This document shows, piece after piece, positions 40,364 through 49,479 of a DNA stretch of 64,000 bases. The stretch comes from Andalucia godoyi (Eukaryota; Discoba; Jakobea; Jakobida; Andaluciidae). The stretch spans positions 37,978 through 101,977 of the forward strand of contig VRVR01000035.1 of the NCBI GenBank assembly GCA_009859145.1, given 5' to 3'. The notes under the pieces are model-generated. The model searched no databases and had not been told where the DNA came from. It saw nothing but the letters and a program-made list of their open reading frames with translations. Each line of letters starts with the position of its first letter. The stretch's first letter is position 1. The translations under genes were made by a program, and so were the position numbers.

Positions 40364-43243
40364 ATGAGTCAGCTGTTTGAGCCATTTCGAGCGCTCGGTT
40401 TTGTGACTGCATCTCGAGTTCCTGCGGTAATTGAGACGCACGGGGTTGATTCGTTTGTGACGACGAGTATTGGAAAGACGTTTCACCTGTACTCGCTTGC
40501 GCATATGAAGCTTGTTCTTGTTGGGTCTCCTTCGCATCCGTCGGAGATTGTGCAATTGGCGGTTCGTGATCCATACACCTTCACAGTGTGTGCGTCTCAT
40601 CCAAACAGTCTTCGGGTTCACAAACGAGGTAAGCTCATGGATTCGATTGATTGCCCGACGCACATTCTTTCGCTCTGTGTAATCGGTGATGTCATTGTCG
40701 CTGTGAGCGCCGATGGATGGATTTCCGTCATCCAGTACAAAGTCAAGGGAAAGAATCGAGTAGCGGCATGCTTCCAGGTGGATGCGATTGCAGGTACCGA
40801 AAACTCCGTCGCGGTGTGCCATCCACATACGTACTTGAATAAGATCGTGGTTGGCTCGTTTCTTGTGAACTTCAAGACTCAAAGGGTCGTGCATCAATTC
40901 TCTGATTTCGATTCCTTTGCTAATTCAAAAGAAAAGGGAGAAAAGATGCTTGTCTGCATGAAACAGTCGCCGGTTGTTGATGTCGTTGCGTGCGGGTTTT
41001 CGAATGGCGCCGTGGAGCTTTGGAACTTGAAGTTTGAGAAGAAGCTGTTTGCGTTCGTGCACAAGGGAAGAATTCAGAAACTCAGTTTCAGAACAGATGG
41101 AACACCGCAGCTCGCCGTCACATGCGAAGATGGAGATGTGTACTTCTGGGACTTGGACAAGCGGGTAATGACCTTCCGATTGTCCTGTGGTGTTGCCATT
41201 GCCGCAGAGTTCCTGCAATCCGAGCCTCTCATGGTTGTTACAGGAAAAGATAACTCGCTGCGTGTGTATATTTTTGACCAGTCAGACGGATCGTGTCGGT
41301 TGTTGCGGGAGCGATCCGGCCATTCAGACACGGTACGAAAAGTAAGATGGTTCTCCGACAATGTTCTCTTGACGTACGCACAAGACCATGCGATGAGGCT
41401 GTGCACGCTTCGAAATGATGCCAACAATTCCGAATTTTCGCAAAAGAAGCAGCTTGCCGGATCCGATCACGATGCTTTGCCAGTGATGACCGACATTGCT
41501 TTCCAGCCGATTCGATCTCTGGATTGGGCAGATGTGGTGACTGTGCACAGAAGCTTCTCCACTGCCTACCTTTGGAGAACTGAAACACGTTCGTGCGTGG
41601 AGAAGAAACTGGTGTTGAAGTCCCGCGGTAAGTGCTGCGCGGTTACCCCCTGTGGTAATTTTGCATTGATCGGGTGTGAGAATGGAAAGGTGTACAAGTA
41701 TAACATGCAGTCTGGATTCCTCAGACAAACGTACTCTCTGGAGAACGAAAAGGCGGAAGAACTGGATATTTTCAAGGACATGGATGAAGAGGAAAACACT
41801 GAGGAGGAAGTTTCCCCGGATGACGCCGACGGCCCACTGAATGAAGATGGGGAGCCTATTAAAGAAGATTCAGCGGTTCTCTGTCTTGGAGTCGATGACC
41901 GAAACGAACGGATTTGGGCAGGGTACGCCAGTGGAAGAGTTATCCAGTACCCGTCCAAGCGCATCCTGGAATTCTCATCGGCTGTGTCGTGTATGCGGAT
42001 ACAACCGTCTGTTTCGGGCCTTGTGGCAGTTGCATGTGATGACATGTACGTTCGAGTCCTGGATGAAATGAGAACGGTGCGCGTGTTTTCGAATGGTCTT
42101 CACAGCAGTCCGATTGTCGATTTAGCATGGTCTCCGGATGGACGTATGCTGGTTTCTGCGTCTTCGGATGGCACGATCTGCTGTTGGGATATCATCAATT
42201 CAGTTTGCGTGGATGCGTTCAGGACACCTGCTGCCATTACGTCCATTGACTTTGATCCTTCGGGATTTTTCCTTGCCACCACCCACGCTGATGAACAAGG
42301 AATCTTCCTGTGGACCAACAAGTCCAAGTTCATGAATGTCTTGCCGAAGGCCATTGGCAGCAAGCACGACGTCGCGACTGCTCGACTGCCCGTTTCGGGC
42401 ACTATCAAGGACCAGACTGAGCAGATCGGCTCGGTGTTCGCCGCGGACGCGGACGTGGACGTGGACAATAAGAGCCAGAACGAAGAGTCGGACAGCGATG
42501 AAGAAATCTCTACTGAAAACTCAACAGAGGAGGATCCGGAGGATGATGATGGTGCATATGGACGAGCAGCCAAAAGACGACGATTGGAGGAAGTTGACTA
42601 TGAAGCCGAAGAGGAATTCATTTCGTTCGCAGGTGTTCCGCGACCAAAATGGGCCACTCTTGCGTTGCTGGACGTCATTCGTGAGCGCAACAAACCGAAG
42701 CAGCCTGTTGAAAAACAGCGTTTGCCTTTCTTTTTGCAGCTGCAGCAGAGCCAAGACGGCCGGGTTGTGAGTTCGTCTGCCAAGGATCTTTCTGCAATGA
42801 ACGATAAGGACGAGAGCAATTCTTGGGAAAGCCGCATTCTGTCGTCGATCAAGTTGCCTGATGTTGCCCACTCACCACTAACGCAATCTGTCGTTGGTGG
42901 AGAAGACAATGACTCGGCTACCGTCCAGGAGCTTCTTTCGCTATCTGCCTCTGCTTTGGACCTTGAAATCCAAACTATCGGATCAGCAGATGCGCTTGTG
43001 TCCTGGCTGAACTTCCTGTCTCGTCAAATTCGAAGCAAGAAGAACTATGAACTCGTACAAGGAATACTCTCTTTGCTGATCAAGGTGCACGGATCCGTGT
43101 TGCAGCGGGCGCACTCGTCCCAGCTCGACGAAGCAGTGAAGCGCATCGAAGAAGCTCAGTCGGAGTCATGGATCGGAATGGACCGTTTGTTCCACGAGAC
43201 CCTGTGCATGGCCCACTTCTTTTCCCAATCCTCCGCCTTGTAG
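40364..43243 (+). CDS. UTP21/WDR36-like U3 snoRNP (SSU processome) WD40 protein
   Basis: A 959-residue WD40 protein starting at ATG 40364. The opening SQLFEPFRALGFVT and DSFVTTSIGKTFHLYS strongly recall Utp21/WDR36. That protein belongs to the UTP-B subcomplex, which acts in 18S rRNA maturation in the nucleolus. Around twelve to fourteen blade repeats follow in two propellers, ending in typical segments such as VDLAWSPDGRMLVSASSDG and TICCWDI. An acidic insert (NSTEEDPEDDD) precedes KRRRLEE. The C-terminal ~200 residues match the Utp21-associated domain, including RLPFFLQLQ and the helical LNFLSRQIRSKKNYELVQG. Length is close to the 900-950 residues of family members. The upstream frame from TTG 40286 adds nothing conserved. 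Confidence 0.88.
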   Translation: MSQLFEPFRALGFVTASRVPAVIETHGVDSFVTTSIGKTFHLYSLAHMKLVLVGSPSHPSEIVQLAVRDPYTFTVCASHPNSLRVHKRGKLMDSIDCPTHILSLCVIGDVIVAVSADGWISVIQYKVKGKNRVAACFQVDAIAGTENSVAVCHPHTYLNKIVVGSFLVNFKTQRVVHQFSDFDSFANSKEKGEKMLVCMKQSPVVDVVACGFSNGAVELWNLKFEKKLFAFVHKGRIQKLSFRTDGTPQLAVTCEDGDVYFWDLDKRVMTFRLSCGVAIAAEFLQSEPLMVVTGKDNSLRVYIFDQSDGSCRLLRERSGHSDTVRKVRWFSDNVLLTYAQDHAMRLCTLRNDANNSEFSQKKQLAGSDHDALPVMTDIAFQPIRSLDWADVVTVHRSFSTAYLWRTETRSCVEKKLVLKSRGKCCAVTPCGNFALIGCENGKVYKYNMQSGFLRQTYSLENEKAEELDIFKDMDEEENTEEEVSPDDADGPLNEDGEPIKEDSAVLCLGVDDRNERIWAGYASGRVIQYPSKRILEFSSAVSCMRIQPSVSGLVAVACDDMYVRVLDEMRTVRVFSNGLHSSPIVDLAWSPDGRMLVSASSDGTICCWDIINSVCVDAFRTPAAITSIDFDPSGFFLATTHADEQGIFLWTNKSKFMNVLPKAIGSKHDVATARLPVSGTIKDQTEQIGSVFAADADVDVDNKSQNEESDSDEEISTENSTEEDPEDDDGAYGRAAKRRRLEEVDYEAEEEFISFAGVPRPKWATLALLDVIRERNKPKQPVEKQRLPFFLQLQQSQDGRVVSSSAKDLSAMNDKDESNSWESRILSSIKLPDVAHSPLTQSVVGGEDNDSATVQELLSLSASALDLEIQTIGSADALVSWLNFLSRQIRSKKNYELVQGILSLLIKVHGSVLQRAHSSQLDEAVKRIEEAQSESWIGMDRLFHETLCMAHFFSQSSAL

Positions 43244-43590
43244 CTTGTTGGATCTTGCTTCTTAACCCACCCCCACCCACCTACCCACGTCCCTTTGGCT
43301 TCCCTGCTGTAAAAAATTAACATTAAAGAAAAATGCACACAAAGACACTTGCCTTTGTCCACTTGAAGAAGGCTTCAATTTCCACTGTATCTTTTTCTCT
43401 TATACGAAAAATGATGCATAAGATGAAAGTCTTTCGACAGCCTTTCTTGTTTTTCTCTTTCTCTTTCTCTTTCTCTCGCTATTATTATTATTTTATTTTA
43501 TTTTCAGTTTTTCAGTTTGGGTTTGCTTGGTGAGGTTGTGTCGTGTGCGTGTTGCTGCTGTTTTGTTTTTGTTTGGGCGGTTGAGGGCTA
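43244..43590. other. Spacer between UTP21 and DPE2 genes
   Basis: C-rich stretch (acccaccccc) just after the UTP21 stop, then AT-rich sequence with a TTTCTC repeat at about 43450-43480 and T-rich runs up to the DPE2 ATG. No gene was recognised. Confidence 0.5.
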
Positions 43591-46323
43591 ATGTTGGTTC
43601 GGTTTTCGTGTCATGCACAGCTGCCGCTTGGCCAGTATCTGAAGGTGACGTCTTCGTCTCATGCGGAGCTTGACGGGCTTGTGCTTCGGTGGGGGCCTGA
43701 CAATCGCTGGGAGGGTGACTGCGAACTTCCTGTTCTGACTGCGATCCAATATGGATACACGCATGAGAAACATGCTCCGGAAAGAACACTTTTCCTGCCG
43801 CCTGCACAAGCATCGACTGCAGGTGCGCAGCTTGTGATGCTGTATGACGAACTGAACATTCGGCCTGATCGGTATGCGTACTCCACTGCGTTTGCAAAGG
43901 TGTTTTTTGCACAGGCTGCACAGTATGCGTCGTACGTCCCGGTAACGACGCTTGCAGATCAGTTTGGCTCGCTCAAAATTGCCGAGGAGGACGGGTCGCT
44001 GCAGGACGAGCCGTCATTTGGAGCGGACAAGGGGTCGGTTGCTTCTGTTCTTGCGCTCTCAGGTGACGCGTCCACTGCAGTGACATTTGCGCTGTCGTGC
44101 TGGAGAATCGGGCCGGATACAGAGCTTCGGGTCGCTGGATCCCTGCCAGTTCTGGGCGATTGGAACCACGAAAAGGCTCCTAAAATGCCATTTGCAGTGC
44201 CTGTGTATCCGTCGCAAGCATCGTTTGAATTCAAGTTTGTGCTGATCAACACCAAGACAGGATCCGCGTTGTGGGAGACGGGGCCAAATCGCAAGTTTGT
44301 GTGTGAACAGCTTCCGCGGCAGCATGTTTCTGCAATTCGCGTGGAGTGCGGACCATTCCGATTCCCGACACACTATGGATCGTGGAGAGCGGCTGGTATG
44401 GCAATTCCTGTGTTTTCCATGCGATCAAAGAGCTCGTGCGGTGTTGGAGAGTTTCAGGATATCCCGCTGTTTGCCAAGCTTTGTGCAGAGACTGGTCTGC
44501 GACTGCTCCAGCTCTTGCCTGTGAACGACACACGCGGCTCATATCCGTACGGTTGTTTGTCGGTGTTTGCACTAAACCCAATTTACATCCACTTGCCATC
44601 TGTGTTTGCTGCAGAGTCGTCGTCGGCTCGCAGAAAGGAGCTCGAAGAGGAATATCCGCGCATCAAAGCAAAATTCGAGGATCTGGAGGATCTGGACTTT
44701 GATGCAGTTGTCGCGTACAAACTGCGTGTGCTTCGGGAACTTTATCGCGGAGTGAAGCAACCGCGCTCCGTCTCTGGAGAGGAGCAGAAGTTTTATGCCG
44801 AGAACAAGGACTGGCTTCCGTACTACGCAGAGTATCGCAGGAAACTGGGGCCGCTGACCTCTTCATCCTCATCATCCTCTCTGGAAGATGCTGCCGCGTC
44901 TTCGAATTCCACTCCGGAGTTTGACATTGACGGTTTCTGGGAGTGGATCCAGTTCCACGCGCACCTCCAATTGCTCGCAGCATCAGAGGAGTCGCGGAAA
45001 TTCGGTGTTGCCTTGAAGGGGGACTTGCCGATCGGTGTCGCTGCGGATTCATGCGATGCTACTCAACACCCAGAGTTGTTCCATTTGGAGTGCTGCGCTG
45101 GCGCACCTCCAGACTACTTCTCCAAGATTGGACAGAACTGGGGATTTCCGACGTACAAGTGGGAAGCGCATGAGGCCGATGGATACAGATGGTGGAGACG
45201 CCGGCTGGAAGTTCTAGGACGGTACTTCCATGCCATCCGGATCGATCACGTTCTTGGACTCTTCCGAATCTGGTCGATCCCTCGCGGCGACGTCACGGGT
45301 ATGCGTGGTCGTTTTGTACCGTCTATTCCCATTACTCGCGCGCAGTTGGAAGCAGCTGGTATTTGGGACATTGAGAGACTGGTCATGCCGGAGTTTGAAC
45401 AGCATGAAGTGCCTCCTCAGTATGTTTCCATTTATTTTGACATCACTCGTGACGGAAAGCTGCGCTTCAAGCCGGAGTTCATGGGCGAAAGTCAGTTGCC
45501 ACCAGAGCTCTACGAATATCTATCCGACGTGTGCTTGCTGGCGCCGTTGGAAGCGTACCAAGCTTCCAATGGAAAAGAAATGGCCAGTCGTATTGCGTCC
45601 ATGAATGAATTCTGGCCGCGATTTGATCTTCAAACGACTCGCTGCTTCCGAAAGATTCCTTGGGAGTGGCAGCGCACCCTCGATGGGCTGCGAAAGGAGC
45701 ATTTCTTTGGGGCTGCCCAGAATGAACTTTGGAGAGAAAATGGAAACCATAGACTGCAAATGCTGCTCGCAGCGTCGGACATGCTGTTGTGTGCGGAGGA
45801 CCTGGGGCTTATTCCGGACTGCGTTCCCGAGGTTTTGAATCAGTTGCAAATCCTGTGTCTCAAGATTCAGCGGATGCCGCGAGAGACGTGGGCAGAATTT
45901 GACCATCCGCATACGTATCCGTATCTTTCTGTCTGTGCACCGTGCACACATGATATGAGCACGCTGCGCGGGTGGTGGGAAGAAGACAGAGCCCGCAGCC
46001 AGCGATTCTATGAATCCGTCATGGGTTGCACAGGACCGGCACCGCAGTTTGCAGAGCCTTGGGTTTGCCGCCGTGTTCTATCCGGAATGCTGCATTCTAA
46101 TGCAATGCTTTCGATCTTTGCCATCCAAGATTGGCTTGCGTGCGATGGGGATATCCGGAGAGAGAATCCGTTTGTTGAACAGATCAACGTTCCTGCGAAT
46201 CCGAAACATGTGTGGAAATACAGACTACATGTTAATGTTGAGGACTTGTTGACAAACCGTGAGCTTATCAGTGAAATGAGACAAATGGTTCTGGAATCTG
46301 GGCGTTTCCATGCGTCGCACTAG
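43591..46323 (+). CDS. DPE2-type 4-alpha-glucanotransferase
   Basis: A 910-residue glucanotransferase of the GH77 family with two N-terminal carbohydrate-binding modules, the plan of plant and protist DPE2. Starch-binding CBM20-like modules cover about 1-105 and 164-262 (for example LRVAGSLPVLGDWNH). GH77 then runs from about 265 to the end. The catalytic nucleophile is D552 (RIDHVLGLFRIW), the acid/base E736 (CAEDLGL) and the transition-state residue D788 (THDMSTLRG). The stretch 566-700 is the insertion seen in DPE2 but not in bacterial MalQ. DPE2 moves glucosyl units from maltose to a glycan acceptor in the cytosol. A Ser run near 423-430 is species-specific. No targeting peptide is visible. 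Confidence 0.94.
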   Translation: MLVRFSCHAQLPLGQYLKVTSSSHAELDGLVLRWGPDNRWEGDCELPVLTAIQYGYTHEKHAPERTLFLPPAQASTAGAQLVMLYDELNIRPDRYAYSTAFAKVFFAQAAQYASYVPVTTLADQFGSLKIAEEDGSLQDEPSFGADKGSVASVLALSGDASTAVTFALSCWRIGPDTELRVAGSLPVLGDWNHEKAPKMPFAVPVYPSQASFEFKFVLINTKTGSALWETGPNRKFVCEQLPRQHVSAIRVECGPFRFPTHYGSWRAAGMAIPVFSMRSKSSCGVGEFQDIPLFAKLCAETGLRLLQLLPVNDTRGSYPYGCLSVFALNPIYIHLPSVFAAESSSARRKELEEEYPRIKAKFEDLEDLDFDAVVAYKLRVLRELYRGVKQPRSVSGEEQKFYAENKDWLPYYAEYRRKLGPLTSSSSSSSLEDAAASSNSTPEFDIDGFWEWIQFHAHLQLLAASEESRKFGVALKGDLPIGVAADSCDATQHPELFHLECCAGAPPDYFSKIGQNWGFPTYKWEAHEADGYRWWRRRLEVLGRYFHAIRIDHVLGLFRIWSIPRGDVTGMRGRFVPSIPITRAQLEAAGIWDIERLVMPEFEQHEVPPQYVSIYFDITRDGKLRFKPEFMGESQLPPELYEYLSDVCLLAPLEAYQASNGKEMASRIASMNEFWPRFDLQTTRCFRKIPWEWQRTLDGLRKEHFFGAAQNELWRENGNHRLQMLLAASDMLLCAEDLGLIPDCVPEVLNQLQILCLKIQRMPRETWAEFDHPHTYPYLSVCAPCTHDMSTLRGWWEEDRARSQRFYESVMGCTGPAPQFAEPWVCRRVLSGMLHSNAMLSIFAIQDWLACDGDIRRENPFVEQINVPANPKHVWKYRLHVNVEDLLTNRELISEMRQMVLESGRFHASH

Positions 46324-46401
46324 AGAGACGAGCCTCCATGCTTTGTTTCCCCCTTTTGTTTCCATTCGTCCTTCGACAAAAGATCCTTGTGTGTGCGTGC
46401 G

Positions 46402-46457
<56 letters not shown>

Positions 46458-46629
46458 GACTTTGTGCGGACGGCTTCCCTGTTCAGTCTGCAGTGTTTGT
46501 CTGACTGTCCTTCTCTTTGCTTCGTGGAGAGGGTGCTTCCTGCAAAAGATGAGGGAAAATAAAGTCTATTTCTTGTATGTTGTGGCCCTTCCCTCCAATT
46601 TTTTTCCGGCTCACGCGCGCCCGCATGTT
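46324..46629. other. Convergent 3' spacer with GT repeat
   Basis: A GT dinucleotide run lies at about 46389-46456 (gtgtgt with a few gtgc units). An AATAAA signal at about 46557-46562 probably serves the DPE2 transcript. No gene was recognised. Confidence 0.7.
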
Positions 46630-47958
46630 TCACATAGGTTCGCAAAGTAGCCGTGCATCATCAGGAAAAATCCAAGGAGTGGCTCTTGCCTCCAGCATGG
46701 TGCTGACATCGACATCAGAACCCTGATAGATCCACAAACGGCCACGTGAGTGGGGCTGGCTGCGGCGAATCTGGCAAAGGATCTTCCATGACAAGGCACG
46801 CGACTCATGGCTGTCGGATGACAAATGGCCAAGATCCCACGAAAGTGAGTCGAACACAACTTGCTCTTCCTTTGGCGGCAAATGCAGTGGCAAACGAACG
46901 GGGACTCTGCAGCCACTCAGGATGTCAGTCAGTTCAAGCGGCCGAAACCCATTAAACCCCAGCACAAGAGGAACGCAGCAATCCCGAGAAGAAACTGGGA
47001 ACATACTTGGACTTTGAAGAGATTCCTGAGCTGCACCTGCGCGCGCATCTGTGGCAATGAGAGGTGAAGTGCCAGGAGTAATGTCATCCACCACAAAGAA
47101 ACGCACAACGGATGAATATGCGCATACACCTGGACTGGAACGTGCCAAAGGGTCGCCGCTCCAGATACCTTCATGCACCAAGAGGCTGCTGGCATCCGAG
47201 ATCCAATCGACACGAAAATCCCTGAAATTGCCCAGAAGAGTACCCCATCGAGTGCCGATCGACTCGTTTGCATCGAGAGTACTCCCAACCATGGCAAATG
47301 GATCGTTCGACTCCGACACAAGTCCATACGACGTCGCGACAGATCGCGGAATGATGGAGTATGATGTCGACAAGTCTACAAGAAATGGCAGCACAGGCGA
47401 GGCATCGGAAGAGATATTGAGCGAAACATCGGGCTTCTCAGACTCGATACCTTCGCGTGGCTTTCCCTTCCTGGGTCGTCGTGGTGAGTCGAAGCAACAA
47501 CCAGCCTTGGAATGGCGAGACTGAAATTGCTTAAATTGCAAGTCCAACAAAGGCTCGAACGCACAAGACTCTATCGGTCTGGAGTTTACCTGTGTCTCTG
47601 CCAGTGGACGAATGCGCAGCAAACACGTCGAACACGACAGTATCAACGCTTCGACGTCTTCCCATTCGAGTGTCGGAGACGGAAGAACACCGCGTTCCAG
47701 CACATACCATGAATACGCATTGTGAAGCAGCGTGTGGATGAAATGGAACGTCAAAAAGAGTGCTTCGGAGACACCCTTTCGCTCTGACGTACTGACCCCG
47801 AGTGTTGTTGTTGGTTCCGGCAGCTGGACATTTCCGTCAACAGCCGAGTTTGCCGAAACACTCCATTGAAGACAGTCAATCCAGCGGTAGAAACGACCAA
47901 TCGGAGGGAACACGAACAGTCTGTGAACGTCACGTCGATCCGAACTGTGCGGCCACAT
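46630..47958 (-). CDS. Unknown protein with retropepsin-like segment
   Basis: A 442-residue protein from ATG 47958, not recognised by name. The first ~140 residues are hydrophobic and Cys-rich (including FHFIHTLLHNAYSWYVLERG). Residues ~187-345 may be a degenerate aspartic-protease fold. PVLPFLVDLSTSYSIIPRS (188-206) resembles a catalytic Asp strand, although DLS replaces DTG/DSG. RFFVVDD near 286-292 and CCVPLVLGFNGFRPLEL (327-343) resemble the later strands and the ILGxD-like motif of retropepsin-type domains. A missing Gly after the Asp argues against normal catalysis. No transmembrane helix or signal peptide is obvious. The assignment is an inference from pattern, so I give it low certainty; the gene itself looks real. 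Confidence 0.5.
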   Translation of the reverse strand: MWPHSSDRRDVHRLFVFPPIGRFYRWIDCLQWSVSANSAVDGNVQLPEPTTTLGVSTSERKGVSEALFLTFHFIHTLLHNAYSWYVLERGVLPSPTLEWEDVEALILSCSTCLLRIRPLAETQVNSRPIESCAFEPLLDLQFKQFQSRHSKAGCCFDSPRRPRKGKPREGIESEKPDVSLNISSDASPVLPFLVDLSTSYSIIPRSVATSYGLVSESNDPFAMVGSTLDANESIGTRWGTLLGNFRDFRVDWISDASSLLVHEGIWSGDPLARSSPGVCAYSSVVRFFVVDDITPGTSPLIATDARAGAAQESLQSPSMFPVSSRDCCVPLVLGFNGFRPLELTDILSGCRVPVRLPLHLPPKEEQVVFDSLSWDLGHLSSDSHESRALSWKILCQIRRSQPHSRGRLWIYQGSDVDVSTMLEARATPWIFPDDARLLCEPM

Positions 47959-48207
47959 TCATGTCCATTCCAAGAGTTGCAGTATGCGCGTACACGGGTG
48001 TGAAACGCGTGCTTCTTTTGAGTTTTCTTGCCACATGCAGTCCGACAGAATACGGCAAAAGAAACACACCGATAATCGTACAGTCCGTACGACACGAACT
48101 ACACAGGCACCAACTAGGTACCAAGACGGCCTGGGGCGAGGATGAACGGTTGGTAAGAGAATGGATGTTTATTTTGCATTGGAAGGACGAGTTATAGTTA
48201 GGACGAG

Positions 48208-48855
48208 TTATAGTTTGGACGGGTTGCGCTCGGGAAACTCTTCTTCCCAAAGTGCGTAGTGTGATTCCTTCATTCCAACGCCGCGATACGCCCTCTGTGC
48301 CTTCTCATTGGTTCTTTCGACGTAGAGTCTGATTCCAGAATGTCCGTTATCCATAGCTCGTCGTCGCACTTCGTCGTACAGCTTGCGAAAGACTCCGACA
48401 CGACGATGCTCTTCTGACACGTATAGAGAGTACAGCCAGCTGATTTCACACGCTCTCCAGTCTGACCATTCATGCATCACCAAGATACATCCAATTGGCG
48501 TTGGAGCTGGAGCTGGAGCTGGAGAACTGTGTTTGCTGTGGAGTACGGCGATAAAGTACGAGCCTCGATCTGGATGCTCCAGCACGTACTGCACTCCTCT
48601 GCGGACTGTCTCGCGATCAAGAACCAGGTTTTCGGTTTCTCTCGCGAGACTAAACTGTGCATCCACAATGTACTCCAGATGAGCAGAAGAGTCCGCAAGC
48701 ACAACCTCGATGTCGGACTCCATAAGATCCTTCCTGCGGCTTTCCACAAAGAATACTGTCGCCAGAAGGCTTAGTGTTTTCTTCGCTCCGCACGTTTCTT
48801 TTCTCAGCTCTTTTTGTTCTGCTGCCTTTCTGCTTCGTCGTCGTGCTGCGGGCAT
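48208..48855 (-). CDS. GNAT-family N-acetyltransferase
   Basis: A 215-residue GNAT-fold protein from ATG 48855. Motif A appears as LYSLYVSEEHRRVGVFRKLY (141-160). R151-R152-V-G-V partly fits the acetyl-CoA pyrophosphate-binding R/Q-x-x-G-x-G/A signature. Motif B is NEKAQRAYRGVGM (183-195). Beta strands (IGCILVMHEWSDW, EISWLYSLYV) precede it, and the strand 4-5 split is normal. A short repetitive APAPAPTP insert lies before strand 4. The first ~45 residues are a basic extension (ARRRSRK), and a second Met at residue 45 could be the true start for the minimal fold. Substrate cannot be read from sequence; small molecules or protein N-termini are both possible. It shares no context with its neighbours. 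Confidence 0.82.
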   Translation of the reverse strand: MPAARRRSRKAAEQKELRKETCGAKKTLSLLATVFFVESRRKDLMESDIEVVLADSSAHLEYIVDAQFSLARETENLVLDRETVRRGVQYVLEHPDRGSYFIAVLHSKHSSPAPAPAPTPIGCILVMHEWSDWRACEISWLYSLYVSEEHRRVGVFRKLYDEVRRRAMDNGHSGIRLYVERTNEKAQRAYRGVGMKESHYALWEEEFPERNPSKL

Positions 48856-49479
48856 GTACGTCCTGCTGTCAGCATCAAGCGTGTGCGGGAAGAGGATGCT
48901 CTACGCCTGCTTGTGTGTACGGACCGGCTGATTAAAATCCCCCACTGCCAGCGGAGAGAGAAAGTAGACGTGGGGAGAGGAGGCAGGCCCCAGCAGGTGA
49001 CAAGAAGGACCATTCTTGAGATAAAAGCTGTGTGGAACGAGAAAGTGCCATTCCAGCCGCTGTCCAAAAACCCTTGTCGGACATGCTTGATGCCAAAGGC
49101 AGTGGACTTCTTCTTCTTGGGCCGGGTTTGGTGGAGTCTGTTCATGATGACGCATTGCAGGCGCGACCTTCTCTAAAGGGTCCAACGATGGCCTGCGTTG
49201 GCGACCCATCTATCAGCAATAGGAAACATGCTCATCCAAAATACTTGTCTAGAACGAGTGTTTATTCAACTTTTGTTGCTACTATGGTTGCTGTTCTTGC
49301 TGTTGCTGTCGTTGTCGTCGTCGTTGTCGTCGCAGGATAACAAACTAAAAACTGCGAGATAACAAAAGTGCATACAGCATCTACCAAACAATCGGCGCAT
49401 CCAGTCTGGACTCGGGCAGACTGGAAACCTACGTCGAAAAACCAGCACAAGGAGGTGGCGTTGGTGACAGGAAAAACGC
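48856..49479. other. Spacer left of the ARM-like gene
   Basis: It holds the promoter side of the GNAT gene and the 3' end of the next. Short frames (48814-49176 + and 49032-49340 +) are basic or Val-rich and show no domain. A GTT/GTC run at about 49290-49335 gives a spurious polyVal peptide. No gene is supported. Confidence 0.45.

Noticed and set aside
40364-43243. Ctf4/AND-1 (WDHD1) as the identity of this WD40 protein
   Set aside because: The first residues (FEPFRALGF, FVTTSIGKTFH) and the C-terminal helical domain fit Utp21/WDR36 and no HMG or SepB domain is present.
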